This document shows positions 51,175 through 60,546 of a stretch of DNA of 64,000 nt, piece after piece; position 1 is the first letter of the stretch; each line of letters opens with the position of its first letter. Made by a program: the position numbers and the translations under genes. The notes beneath the pieces were generated by a model. That model searched no databases and was not told the origin of the DNA. It saw only the letters and a program-made list of their open reading frames with translations. Origin of the DNA: Planctomycetota bacterium (GTDB lineage Bacteria > Planctomycetota > Phycisphaerae > WQYP01); assembly GCA_021827645.1 (NCBI GenBank), contig JAKAVA010000103.1, positions 22,382 to 86,381 of the forward strand, in the 5' to 3' direction.

Positions 51175-52560
51175 TCATTTTGCTGGGGTTATCCTCAAAA
51201 GTCGTGAACCATGCGCTGGCAGTTTTGCGGAGAATCTCTTGGAAAACGTACCCAAATTTCTCTCTGCCCAGAGGTCTTTGACAGTAGCCGTAGGACCGGC
51301 CATGGCCAGTTGCCGCCAGTCTACGCTGACCTGCTCGGGCCTCTTGGCGAGGTTGAACATTGCAACCGTGCAGGACCCGTCGGCATTGTGAATGACCCAC
51401 ACCTGCTGTGGGGTTTTCTGGGAAAGCGGTGTGGCAGGATGGCCGGCCTGGTCAATGGCGATAGCGGCCCTGTTAGTAATGATTTTGAAGTCACCGTTTG
51501 TAAGATGCGTCAAATCAGCCCCCAGGCAAAGCGGCGAGCACTCGATACACCAGAAAATCATAACGGTTTGACGTTCAGCCGGTGTCAAACCATCGTGCTT
51601 CCCGTTACCGATGTCAAGCGAGTCAAAGTCATTCCAGTGGCCCGGACCGGCATAAGGAACCCACTTGGCGTTATATTTAAAACGCGCCATGACGTTCTTC
51701 CAGCAGGTTAAATCCTTCTTATAGCTTTCAATATCGCCGTTGATGCGCCATCCATTGGCGTATTTGGCCCAGAACGCGGCATATTTAAAGTTGAGATTGT
51801 AGGAAAGTTCCAGCCATATCGGTCGCCCGCAGCGGCTCAACGCCAGAGCAAAATGGGCCACCTCTGAACGGCAATCCGGTCCAAGATAGCGCCTTCCTCT
51901 CCGATAGCTCGGACCGACGTAATCGAGCTTGATGTAGTCAACGCCCCAACTCGCATAAAGATTAGCGCAGCTTTGCAGATACGCCATGGCACCGGGACAA
52001 CCAAAATTAAGCATATAGCTCTTTGTTCCTTTCGTCATCCCCGTGTTACCCTTTAAGTGTTTATAAACAATTTGCCGCGCGGTGTAATGGGTGCCAAAAA
52101 TTGGATCGTTGGCCTGATACACCGAATTGGGGAGTCCCGGCCGCAGATAAATTCCCAGTTTTAATCCGCGTTTATGCAACCACTTTGCCAGCGGGGCCAT
52201 GCCACCGGGAAATTTTTTCGGATCCGGCACGGGTCGCCCGTAACGGTCGTATTCCTGCTGTCCACCGGCATCAATATTCCAACCGGCGTCAATATTTATA
52301 TAGTCGTAGCCGAATTTTTTCAGTCGTGCGACCATGACGCGGGCTTGCGCTTTGACAATGTGTGCATCCACCTTTTGACGAATGGCGCTCCAACTGCTCC
52401 AACCCATAAATGGGTGCAGAGCGGGGTTGGCCTTTTGAAACGCAGGCAGACTTACGGCAAGTACGCTCGGTGTACCCGCGGCATACCAAAGTGAGAGCAT
52501 CAGAGTTAAGGCGATCAGACCTGTTCTAATGGTTGGGTGGCCGAGGGGTTTCCGTCGCAT
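51175..52560 (-). CDS. GH27 alpha-galactosidase, exported
   Basis: NPALHPFMGWSSWSAIRQKVDAHIVKAQARVMVARLKKFGYDYINIDAGWN; GVDYIKLDYVGPS; HWNDFDSLDIGNGKHDGLTPAERQTVMIFWC. Confidence 0.93.
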   Translation of the reverse strand: MRRKPLGHPTIRTGLIALTLMLSLWYAAGTPSVLAVSLPAFQKANPALHPFMGWSSWSAIRQKVDAHIVKAQARVMVARLKKFGYDYINIDAGWNIDAGGQQEYDRYGRPVPDPKKFPGGMAPLAKWLHKRGLKLGIYLRPGLPNSVYQANDPIFGTHYTARQIVYKHLKGNTGMTKGTKSYMLNFGCPGAMAYLQSCANLYASWGVDYIKLDYVGPSYRRGRRYLGPDCRSEVAHFALALSRCGRPIWLELSYNLNFKYAAFWAKYANGWRINGDIESYKKDLTCWKNVMARFKYNAKWVPYAGPGHWNDFDSLDIGNGKHDGLTPAERQTVMIFWCIECSPLCLGADLTHLTNGDFKIITNRAAIAIDQAGHPATPLSQKTPQQVWVIHNADGSCTVAMFNLAKRPEQVSVDWRQLAMAGPTATVKDLWAERNLGTFSKRFSAKLPAHGSRLLRITPAK

Positions 52561-52708
52561 AACAATGACTCCATTAGGTTAAGGGTAACCGTTCAAGGGC
52601 AAAACAATGGCCCAAAACCATTATGCTACTCCTCCCCTGCCACTAAATGCAAGCAAATTTCGAAAGAGCTGCGCAGGTTATATTAGCCAACTGTGCAGTT
52701 GACGGATT

Positions 52709-53191
52709 TTGCAGTTTAAGCGGGCTACCGCATTCAAACCCAACATCGTCAGTATCATGCTGGGTAACAACGATTCCAATCCGTGCAATCGCCTGCAGGT
52801 GCGAAAAGACTTTACGAGGGACTATTCAGAACTAGCGCGACATTTTCAGAATCTCTCCGCCCATCGGTGTATTTTTATCTGCCTTTCCCCGTCGCTGGAG
52901 GGTGGCACGGTAAAAGGACCACGCCCGGCCATTCCCACCCATCGCGTGATTCAACGCATCGTGTCCATCGCACATTGCGTGCGTCTCACATGCATCAATA
53001 TTTTCCACGCCTTGGCAGGTCGTTGGAAGCTCTTCATCCGCAATCGTATCCATGCAAATGCCCAAGGGCAGGCCACCATGGCCGAGGTATGCTATCACGC
53101 CCAGCTTGAGGCCGGCGCGGTACACCCGTCAACACGCTCTGTGAGAGCGGCCACGCTGGCAGGTGGGCAATCCTTGTGGGGATTGAATTGA
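52709..53191 (+). pseudogene. SGNH/GDSL-hydrolase-like fragment
   Basis: FKPNIVSIMLGNNDSNP (GxND block) and RIHANAQGQATMAEVCY (degenerate DxxHPN block); lacks the N-terminal GDS motif. Confidence 0.55.
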
Positions 53192-53274
53192 CGCCGAAAT
53201 TTGCATCGAGCGTGGTGTTGGCGCATGACGCACCGGCGGTAGAGCCCGAAACGACATGAACCAAAATCTCGCGA

Positions 53275-53439
53275 GGGGCGGCAAACGCGCAGGGCCATTC
53301 GGCGGAGAACTACTCGCGGCTGAGCCGACTGGCGTTGAATCTGCTTAAGCGTGACAAATCAATCAAGAACGGCATCAGCAGTAACCGCTTCATCGCCGGC
53401 TGGGACAAAGGCTACCTCCTGCGGCTCATCTCCACCTGA
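53275..53439 (+). pseudogene. ISAs1-family transposase C-terminal remnant
   Basis: Manual translation GAANAQGHSAENYSRLSRLALNLLKRDKSIKNGISSNRFIAGWDKGYLLRLIST* matches ISAs1-type C-terminus pattern (AENxxxLRRxALNLLKR...AxWDxxYLLxxL). Confidence 0.75.
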
Positions 53440-53595
53440 TCCGCGTAGGCGATTGCGTTGTGTCAGTGGTGCGAAAATCACCCCCGCACGCGGGACCATG
53501 TAGCCTCATGACGTTGCCGTTCCCCCGATTTGGAGCCGTAAGCCCTGCCAAAGCCATTATTGTACTTTTGTTGGCGGTGGCTCGCCATGAATTAA

Positions 53596-53781
53596 TTATC
53601 TGTACGGAGGATTGATCGCACACATCGCAACGAGAAAAAGGAGCATGGCGAAAAAGATCACGACAACGGCACCGGCGATGGACAGGACAATAGAAAGGAC
53701 GCGGAGAAGTGGACTGCGCTGGGGATCATCCGGATTGGGATCCCCGTCGTCGGGATCAAAATTTTGGAAATCATCCGTCAT
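53596..53781 (-). CDS. Small acidic single-TM protein
   Basis: MTDDFQNFDPDDGDPNPDDPQRSPLLRVLSIVLSIAGAVVVIFFAMLLFLVAMCAINPPYR; 4-bp overlap with upstream radical SAM gene. Confidence 0.65.
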   Translation of the reverse strand: MTDDFQNFDPDDGDPNPDDPQRSPLLRVLSIVLSIAGAVVVIFFAMLLFLVAMCAINPPYR

Positions 53782-55208
53782 ATCAGCGGCAAGCCCCCCA
53801 CGCGCAATTCGTACCCGGTAGCACGGCGGAGTTCCTCCAATTTTGCACGGCGGTGATCGCGATAAAACAGATTAAACGTGTCAAAGGGAATTAACGTTCC
53901 GTCCGGTTGTGCCATGTGGACGCAACTTCGCTTTACCGACCGGATATCAAAATTCCACGCATCCATAAACTGCATCACGATGATGCGAAACACATTGCGA
54001 TACGACAAGGTGCTCTCCAGCTTGATCTGCGGCAGACAGCAGAGCAACTGCCCCAGCGCCGCACCGGCCGAAGCAGGAGAATGGTTGGTGGAAAAGGTAT
54101 TGTAAACGGCGCGGATCAGATCGGAGTTGCGCTCAAAAGCGATGGTGCTTCCTTCACCTTGAAGCAAAAACTGCGGATCGACAAGGCCCGTGAGTGGTGT
54201 GATCGCATCGCCGAGCTTCAGCGCATAGGCCATCAGAATGCAATCCGGATGGCAGGGGACGGGAATGATGTCGGAGAGACTGAAAGTTCCGGACTGCTCC
54301 GCTATGGCGGACCGTACTTCCGACACCGTCAGGCGACTATGATCAGGGTTTTCGAGCCGGGTTCTGCCGGCAAACTGCACGGGCTGAAATGTCACGCCCC
54401 GGACGCAGGGTTGTTTGAGAGCGAAATCAATCATGGAGCCTATCTGATCGTCGTTTACGCCCCGAGCCACGGTGGCGACCAGGGTGGTGGAGATGTCGAG
54501 GTTATTTAACGTTTCAAGGGCCTTAAGGCGGGACTTGTGGAGGTTAGCGCCTCGCAGGATGTTGAGCGTGCGCGGATCGAGCGAATCAAACTGCAGATAA
54601 ATCTCAAAACCAGGCGCGTAGTCCCTGAGCCGGCGGGCAAAATCCGCATCACCGGCGATTCTCAGGCCGTTGGTATTGACCATCAGGTGCTTGATGGGGC
54701 GCTGGCGGGCGGCGTCGAGAACGGCGAAAAATTCGGGGTGAATGGTCGGCTCTCCCCCGCTGATCTGCACAATATCGGGTTGTCCCTCGTTGCGAACTAC
54801 GGCATCGAGCATCCTGTTGATTTCTTCCAGTGAACGATGCGTCGGTCGCGAGGGGCCCGAATCGGCGTAGCAGACGGGACATTCCAGATTGCAATGATCG
54901 GTGATCTCGACCAGCGCGAGGCAACTGTGCTGCTCATGATCGGGACAGAGCCCGCAATCATAGGGGCAGCCGTAACGAATCGGCGTGTTGAATTGCAGCG
55001 GCATCTGGCCCGGTTTGATGAATGACCGCTGCAGTCGATAAAACGCCGGATCGGTCGAGATGAGCACATTCTGGAATTTATGCTCCGGGCACCATTTGCG
55101 CATGATGACGCGTCCGTCCTGCTGAATGATTTTCGCCTCCACCTTGCGCATGCAGATACCACAGATGCTGGTGGTGATGTCAAGAAATAAATAATCACGA
55201 TCCGGCAT
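53778..55208 (-). CDS. COG1964-type radical SAM protein, tetraether-synthase (Tes)-like
   Basis: CGICMRKVEAKIIQQDGRVIMRKWCPEH; RYGCPYDCGLCPDHEQHSCLALVEITDHCNLECPVCYADSGPSR (auxiliary cluster Cys plus CxxxCxxC SAM motif); ISGGEPTIHPEF. Confidence 0.88.
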   Translation of the reverse strand: MPDRDYLFLDITTSICGICMRKVEAKIIQQDGRVIMRKWCPEHKFQNVLISTDPAFYRLQRSFIKPGQMPLQFNTPIRYGCPYDCGLCPDHEQHSCLALVEITDHCNLECPVCYADSGPSRPTHRSLEEINRMLDAVVRNEGQPDIVQISGGEPTIHPEFFAVLDAARQRPIKHLMVNTNGLRIAGDADFARRLRDYAPGFEIYLQFDSLDPRTLNILRGANLHKSRLKALETLNNLDISTTLVATVARGVNDDQIGSMIDFALKQPCVRGVTFQPVQFAGRTRLENPDHSRLTVSEVRSAIAEQSGTFSLSDIIPVPCHPDCILMAYALKLGDAITPLTGLVDPQFLLQGEGSTIAFERNSDLIRAVYNTFSTNHSPASAGAALGQLLCCLPQIKLESTLSYRNVFRIIVMQFMDAWNFDIRSVKRSCVHMAQPDGTLIPFDTFNLFYRDHRRAKLEELRRATGYELRVGGLPLI

Positions 55209-55211
55209 ATG

Positions 55212-55998
55212 TCAGACCGCCGCCTGCGGCACCGGGGCCGCATCGCGAAGGATCAATACGCGCCTGCTTACAAGCCAGTAGCTGCAGTAAACCGCAAGCA
55301 GGAATGCCAGCCACTGCACGGCGGTAAGGCCGAACCAGGTGATCGGGCGCGGTTTCAGGAAGTCGATCGCGAGCCGATAGAATCCGTAGCCGGCGATGAA
55401 CAGACGAAATCGAGCACCCGGAGGCGACAGCTTGGGAAGACGGGCGAGGACGACGCCGAATATTATTAAAAACAGGATATCGTAAAGTTGCACCGGTTGG
55501 CGGGGCACGCCATCACCGAAGTTGACGCCCCAGGGAAGGTGCGTCGGCAGGCCGCAGGTGCCGTCCCTGAGCCCGGTCAGGAAACAACCGATCCGTCCGA
55601 TGCCCATGCCGCACATGACCGGGAAAACCATCGCATCACCGGTTGAGTGATTGATATTAAGTAATTTTTTCCCCAGTTCCACGCCTATCCAACCTCCGAG
55701 GAGCCCCCCCCACGATCTCTTGGCCTCCGTGGATAAGCATCCAGAGAGGATGCTGGCGCAACAGCACTGCGGCCTGCCAGGGGCTTTGCGCCCAGGCCAT
55801 GGTGCGGCTGCCGATGATTGCCCCGACAAAAAGAAATGCGATCAGCCAAAAATTCTTTTCCGTGCCGATGGGAGAGCTTTGCCCGCGGAAGCGGTTCATG
55901 ACATACCAGATGATGCCGACCAGAAACGCCGTCCCTTCCGCGACGGAATGGGCCGGCAGCGCATAACCGAAGAGGTGAAAGGTGACCGGGAAGTGCAT
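55212..55998 (-). CDS. Lgt-like membrane protein (prolipoprotein diacylglyceryl transferase family), interrupted by frameshift at a G8 tract
   Basis: N-term MHFPVTFHLFGYALPAHSVAEGTAFLVGIIWYVMNRF...HGGQEIVGG and C-term LLGGWIGVELGKKLLNINHSTGDAMVFPVMCGMGIGRIGCFLTGLRDGTCGLPTHLPWGVNFGDGVPRQPVQLYDILF lie in different frames joined at 55704-55711. Confidence 0.82.
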
Positions 55999-56204
55999 AC
56001 GTTCCTTCCAATCCAGCCTATCAGGGGGCTCACGATGTAAATTCCCTTTTGGGGAGTCTATCGCCGCAAGCGGAAATTTCAAAGCAGGATTATAAGGAGC
56101 ATGCAGAGGATTCAGGACGAATGCGGCGGACCTTAAATGGTTGTCCCGGAGTTTTTCTCGGTTGGTACCTTTTAATAAGGTACCATGCTCGAAGATGGAG
56201 ATGG

Positions 56205-56798
56205 CTAAGGTGGGAACAGCAGGCCCGTGAGAAGGTGAACATTTGTGGATGGAATCTGCTGGCGGACAACTGATATGTCATCGCAAGTTGAAATATTGTC
56301 CGCGGCCCGTGCCAGATTGCAGCATTCGTTGCCGAGAATATCGGTGGCATAATCCATGCCACCAGACCTGGAGAATTCTCGCTGCATTTCGCAGGCGAGG
56401 GCGTCCTTGAATTCTCGGGCTCCCGGGCCGTCGTTTGAGGTCAGCCTACGCAGGTGCGCCAGAGCCCAGGCGTCAAAGGAGGGGTTTGTGAGGGCAATAC
56501 TGATTTTCTGGCGATCGGCAAGCGCGATTGCCTTCAAAAGCATTTTCGATTCCGAATTCTCAACGTCGATCACACACCACCGTTGGCGATATTTTCCCGG
56601 TCCCTCCTCAGAAGCCATTTCCACTACCCTCAATGGGCTGCCTCCATCGGCGCAAATAATTGTGAATTTGAATTCATCCGCCCCACCACGTCGCTTATAG
56701 AGACCGTATAGGCGCCGAAAATAATAATCTTCCAAGTACCCCTCGCAAACTATCAGCACGGGGGCTCGGAAGTTTTGACGTTTGTTGATCCTTTTCAC
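56205..56798 (-). CDS. RloB-like protein (AbiLii-like)
   Basis: VLIVCEGYLEDYYFRRLYGL ... WCVIDVENSESK ... SIALTNPSFDAWALAHLRRL matches the CEG..YF / D.D / SNPxFExWLLxH layout of RloB. Confidence 0.82.
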   Translation of the reverse strand: MKRINKRQNFRAPVLIVCEGYLEDYYFRRLYGLYKRRGGADEFKFTIICADGGSPLRVVEMASEEGPGKYRQRWCVIDVENSESKMLLKAIALADRQKISIALTNPSFDAWALAHLRRLTSNDGPGAREFKDALACEMQREFSRSGGMDYATDILGNECCNLARAADNISTCDDISVVRQQIPSTNVHLLTGLLFPP

Positions 56799-58186
56799 GG
56801 CTTGGATGTTTCCTCGGCGGAGGTATCGGCGTCGTCGGATGTAGCACCACTGCTATCGTACGGCACGCCCGCAAGATATGGACCAAAATCCGCGATTGCA
56901 CCATATGCCCCGGAGAGGTAATTGCGTTCAAACGCCTCGGTGCTGCGCGGGGCGTTTTTTCCGCGGAAGTCCGCGAGGCAAAAGAGCCGGGTTTCACCGG
57001 CGGGTGTTTTCTCCGTAAACCATATCTGATCTTTCCGCAGGAGACGGGGAGCAAGAAGCTGAGAATAGTGCGTGGAGAATATAAGCTGGGCAGCGTGGTT
57101 GTGCTTCGGATTCTGGAACCACGTTATCAGGCGTTGCAAGAGGAGCGGGTGGATATTTGCGCCGAGTTCGTCAACGATCACCGTCAGACCTTTTTGTGCA
57201 GCACGGGCGAAAATACAGAATAACACCGCAAACAATTGTGTGCCGAACGATTCCTCGCCCCAGTCAAACTCAACATCGCGCCCCTGGGCCGATTTGTGTA
57301 ATGACCTGACTGGCCTGCGCGTGTTTGCCTCAACAAATTGGCGGGCGATCTGCCGGGCATTGTCTCCATGGGTCGGTCGAAGTTGTTCCTCGATTGCCGC
57401 GACCTGCTCGTCGGACGGCGGCGGGGCTTGGGGGATGCGGATGTTTTCGATCCCAATATCTGCATCCCGCAAAAAAGCCTGAAGTTGTTGGGTCAGCGGC
57501 ACATCCTCGTTGATGAGGCGGGCGAGATGGGTACTTTGGTCAGTCTGCAGCGGTGAAAAGTGTAGAAATAACGAGCGGGCGGTTATGAGCTCGTAGATAT
57601 CGCGCAGCACCGGCACGTTGATGTTGGCTCCGCTCGACAATACCAGTGAAGTTTCGCGCGTGAACTTTCTGATCTGATCACATGCGATGGGTTCGAAATC
57701 GGTCTTATGGTGAAATTCCACGGTCGTACGGTTGGCGGCGTCAGTCTGCCTGGTAAAAATTGGACGCTGCCGATCGGACGGCAGTTCTTCGATAAGTTTT
57801 TCCTCCGCGATTCGTTGCGGCAACGCCGAAAAAGTGTACCGAAAGACGCGTTCACTTGAGGATGGTAAAACGATCTCAAATCGGGTTGGCTTAGCTTCCC
57901 ACGATTCGGAGAGGCGGTGCGGCACGATGCCCGGAATCAGATTGCCTGGGAATATGACCGCTGCCGAGTGCCGGATTATGTTAACGAATACCTCGCCAGC
58001 CATCAGAAAATTGCTTTTGCCCGAGGCGTTATGGCCGAAAATGGCGGCCACCCGGACCGTCTGCGGAAAACCGGGGAGGGCGGGGATGAGGTTCTCGGTT
58101 TTTTTTCGTTCCTTACCCTTGATAAGTGAAAGGGTCTGCGCCTCGCCGAAGGACCGGAAGTTTTCGATGGTGAATTCATAGATCAT
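56795..58186 (-). CDS. AAA-family ATPase (RloA/AbiLi-like)
   Basis: MIYEFTIENFRSFGEAQTLSLIK; FGHNASGKSNFLMAG (Walker A); LTVIVDELGANIHPLLLQRLITWF; AQLIFSTHYSQLLAPRLLRKDQIWFTEK. Confidence 0.88.
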   Translation of the reverse strand: MIYEFTIENFRSFGEAQTLSLIKGKERKKTENLIPALPGFPQTVRVAAIFGHNASGKSNFLMAGEVFVNIIRHSAAVIFPGNLIPGIVPHRLSESWEAKPTRFEIVLPSSSERVFRYTFSALPQRIAEEKLIEELPSDRQRPIFTRQTDAANRTTVEFHHKTDFEPIACDQIRKFTRETSLVLSSGANINVPVLRDIYELITARSLFLHFSPLQTDQSTHLARLINEDVPLTQQLQAFLRDADIGIENIRIPQAPPPSDEQVAAIEEQLRPTHGDNARQIARQFVEANTRRPVRSLHKSAQGRDVEFDWGEESFGTQLFAVLFCIFARAAQKGLTVIVDELGANIHPLLLQRLITWFQNPKHNHAAQLIFSTHYSQLLAPRLLRKDQIWFTEKTPAGETRLFCLADFRGKNAPRSTEAFERNYLSGAYGAIADFGPYLAGVPYDSSGATSDDADTSAEETSKP

Positions 58187-58454
58187 GGATAATTCGCCCG
58201 TTCGTCAATCAGTGTCGCCCATCCTTGGACATGTTCAGCTTAAAGGTGGCCGCTCTAGATCGTTCGCACCAGCCAGCCACGTTCAGAAATCATCTTAGCT
58301 CGATTTCGACCAAATTGCAAAAAATCTGCAATTTTGTGCATATTTTTTGGATTTAGCTGATTTTTCATGTTGTAAGCGTAAATTTTTCGCAGAATTCCCC
58401 GATTAAACCGAGAAGCAAGCGGCTGCTTGGACGGGAGCACCCCAAGCCAAGGCT

Positions 58455-59714
58455 TTACTCGAAATGCTTGAACCATGAGAGCGATTGCGCCACGGCGGTG
58501 AGAAATGTACCGCGGTGGCTGCCGCCGGGCACCTCCACCAGATGAATCGAACGGCTTCCCATGGCCGCCTGATAGCAGGCTGCGAGTTTACCCAGCGGCA
58601 CAGGGATGGCCTCATCGTCGGTGCCTTCATACATTCTCACCGGAGAGAGAAACATGGTGCGAATGGTCTGCGAACGTGCTAAAAGTTTGCCATAGGTAGA
58701 GTCTGCAAAATACATCGGATTTTGGTACGGTTTGCGAAGGTACGCCAGCAGGGGAACGCGCGGCTTAATAAGTGAATTGAATATGCGGGCGAGCCCGGCT
58801 TGGCTGTGGTAATCACGGTCATAAATTTTTCGGAAGGCTTGATAATATTTCGGCTTGAGTACCGATGCCGCCAGCCCGGGCTTGGAATCATAATGCTGAT
58901 AGGAAAATAGCGTCAGCCCCAGCAGGGTATTTTCCCAGATTGCTTCATGTTTTCGCGGGTGATAAAGCCAGCAATTGAGCCCGGCAAATGGGTCGTTCGG
59001 TGAGGACGCGGTAAATGTGGCGGTAACCTTGATGCCGACGGATTGGAGTTTTGCCAAAAATGCGGTCGTGACCAATCCGCCCGCCGACCAACCGGCGAGA
59101 AACAGCTTGGATTGCCGGATATCTTTACGGGCCAGAAATGCGGCGGCAGCACGATAAAGACCCAAACAGGCGGCTTGTTCGGCACCTTTCACGGTGTATG
59201 CCTCCGGCAACGATGAATCTCCCATCCCGAAATAGTCGGCGGCCTCTACCACAAAACCCTGCCCGGCGTATTGAGCGACCATCAGCCTCGTTTCATACGC
59301 CCCGGAATATTGCGAAAAGCCGGACGGATTGGTTTTTGAAAACGCGTACGATGGAACTTCATACTTGCCGTAGACCGTACCGTGCTGATAGCAGACCACC
59401 GGAAAGATATGGGTGCCGGGGATGATGGGGATCGCAATGAGGCCGGAGGCGGATGTCGGCTTATTGTGCCATTCGGGCACCACCGACGGGTATTGCACGC
59501 GGTAGATCGCGACGGGAAAGCGTGCGGCGACGGCCTTGGGCCATTGGTAATTTTTGGATCGGCTGCCCGCAGGAAGAAAGTTGGCCCGCTGGGGGCCAAG
59601 GATATGGTTAAGCTGGGCCGTGCTGACTTTTTTGATGAGCGTGAAAACGGCACCGTGAGCTCGTGCATCGGCAACGGTCGACAAAACCAGGATAATAAAT
59701 ATTAGTCGTCGCAT
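58455..59714 (-). CDS. Exported alpha/beta hydrolase / secretory lipase-like
   Basis: Signal MRRLIFIILVLSTVADARAHG; FLAGWSAGGLVTTAFLAKL (GWSAGG); YEGTDDEAIPVPLG; PGGSHRGTF. Confidence 0.85.
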   Translation of the reverse strand: MRRLIFIILVLSTVADARAHGAVFTLIKKVSTAQLNHILGPQRANFLPAGSRSKNYQWPKAVAARFPVAIYRVQYPSVVPEWHNKPTSASGLIAIPIIPGTHIFPVVCYQHGTVYGKYEVPSYAFSKTNPSGFSQYSGAYETRLMVAQYAGQGFVVEAADYFGMGDSSLPEAYTVKGAEQAACLGLYRAAAAFLARKDIRQSKLFLAGWSAGGLVTTAFLAKLQSVGIKVTATFTASSPNDPFAGLNCWLYHPRKHEAIWENTLLGLTLFSYQHYDSKPGLAASVLKPKYYQAFRKIYDRDYHSQAGLARIFNSLIKPRVPLLAYLRKPYQNPMYFADSTYGKLLARSQTIRTMFLSPVRMYEGTDDEAIPVPLGKLAACYQAAMGSRSIHLVEVPGGSHRGTFLTAVAQSLSWFKHFE

Positions 59715-60546
59715 CCATGATCCCTGTTCAATGACGGCAAGATATTAAAGCAAAACGTCCAGTTAGAAGTTATGCCCGAGGGGCACCATTGTAAAGCAGC
59801 CCTGGAAGTGGTACGTCGCCACGTCGGCTTTCCAGACTCGCTTGGTGCACAGCATTCTGTTACTTGAGCAAGGTATGCAACCGGAATCGTAAAAGTTTTC
59901 TGGAGTCGGCGGGCTTACAGCATCCCGGAGCACATTTGTAATACCGAGCGGCGCAATTTTTAGGGGCCTTGGTGATGTGAGTGCCTTGCCGGCCGGAGCC
60001 GTGATTCCGGCCGACGTAACAGGAGGAAAACCGGTTTCACGAAAGTGGAAGCGGGAGGATGCTGCGAACGCCCATTCGGCGGGCCTACTGTCAAATGTTG
60101 TGGATGAAGGCAATCAGGCGGCAGGGGTTTTGACGCCGTTATCAAGTCGGGATCCTGCCAGAACATTTGCCATGGGTTCCCATCGGTTGGGTTGCTGGAA
60201 GCCCGCGCTCCGCTCTGGCATGACTTGAAGGCCATCGCCAGGCAGGCTTTTCGATTGCCATCGTTCCGCGTCTTGTCATTTGGTAGTCGCGGGGTCGACA
60301 AAATATTTTCGATTGGTTGGACAGGACGGACATGCTCCCGACGCCCTGCCGAGGAATCATGGGACCTCCACCTCGCTTCACGCGGCGCTGTTCACGATGG
60401 TGGCGCACTCCCCGAAAACAACATCGAGGATCCGAGCCCAACGTACACCGGGGGTTTGCCCTCGCGGATCTTGCAAGGTCCGCTTTTAGGCGATCTAATG
60501 GCATTATTGTTTTTGGGTGGTTTCGTTTACGGAATGGGAGTGCGCC

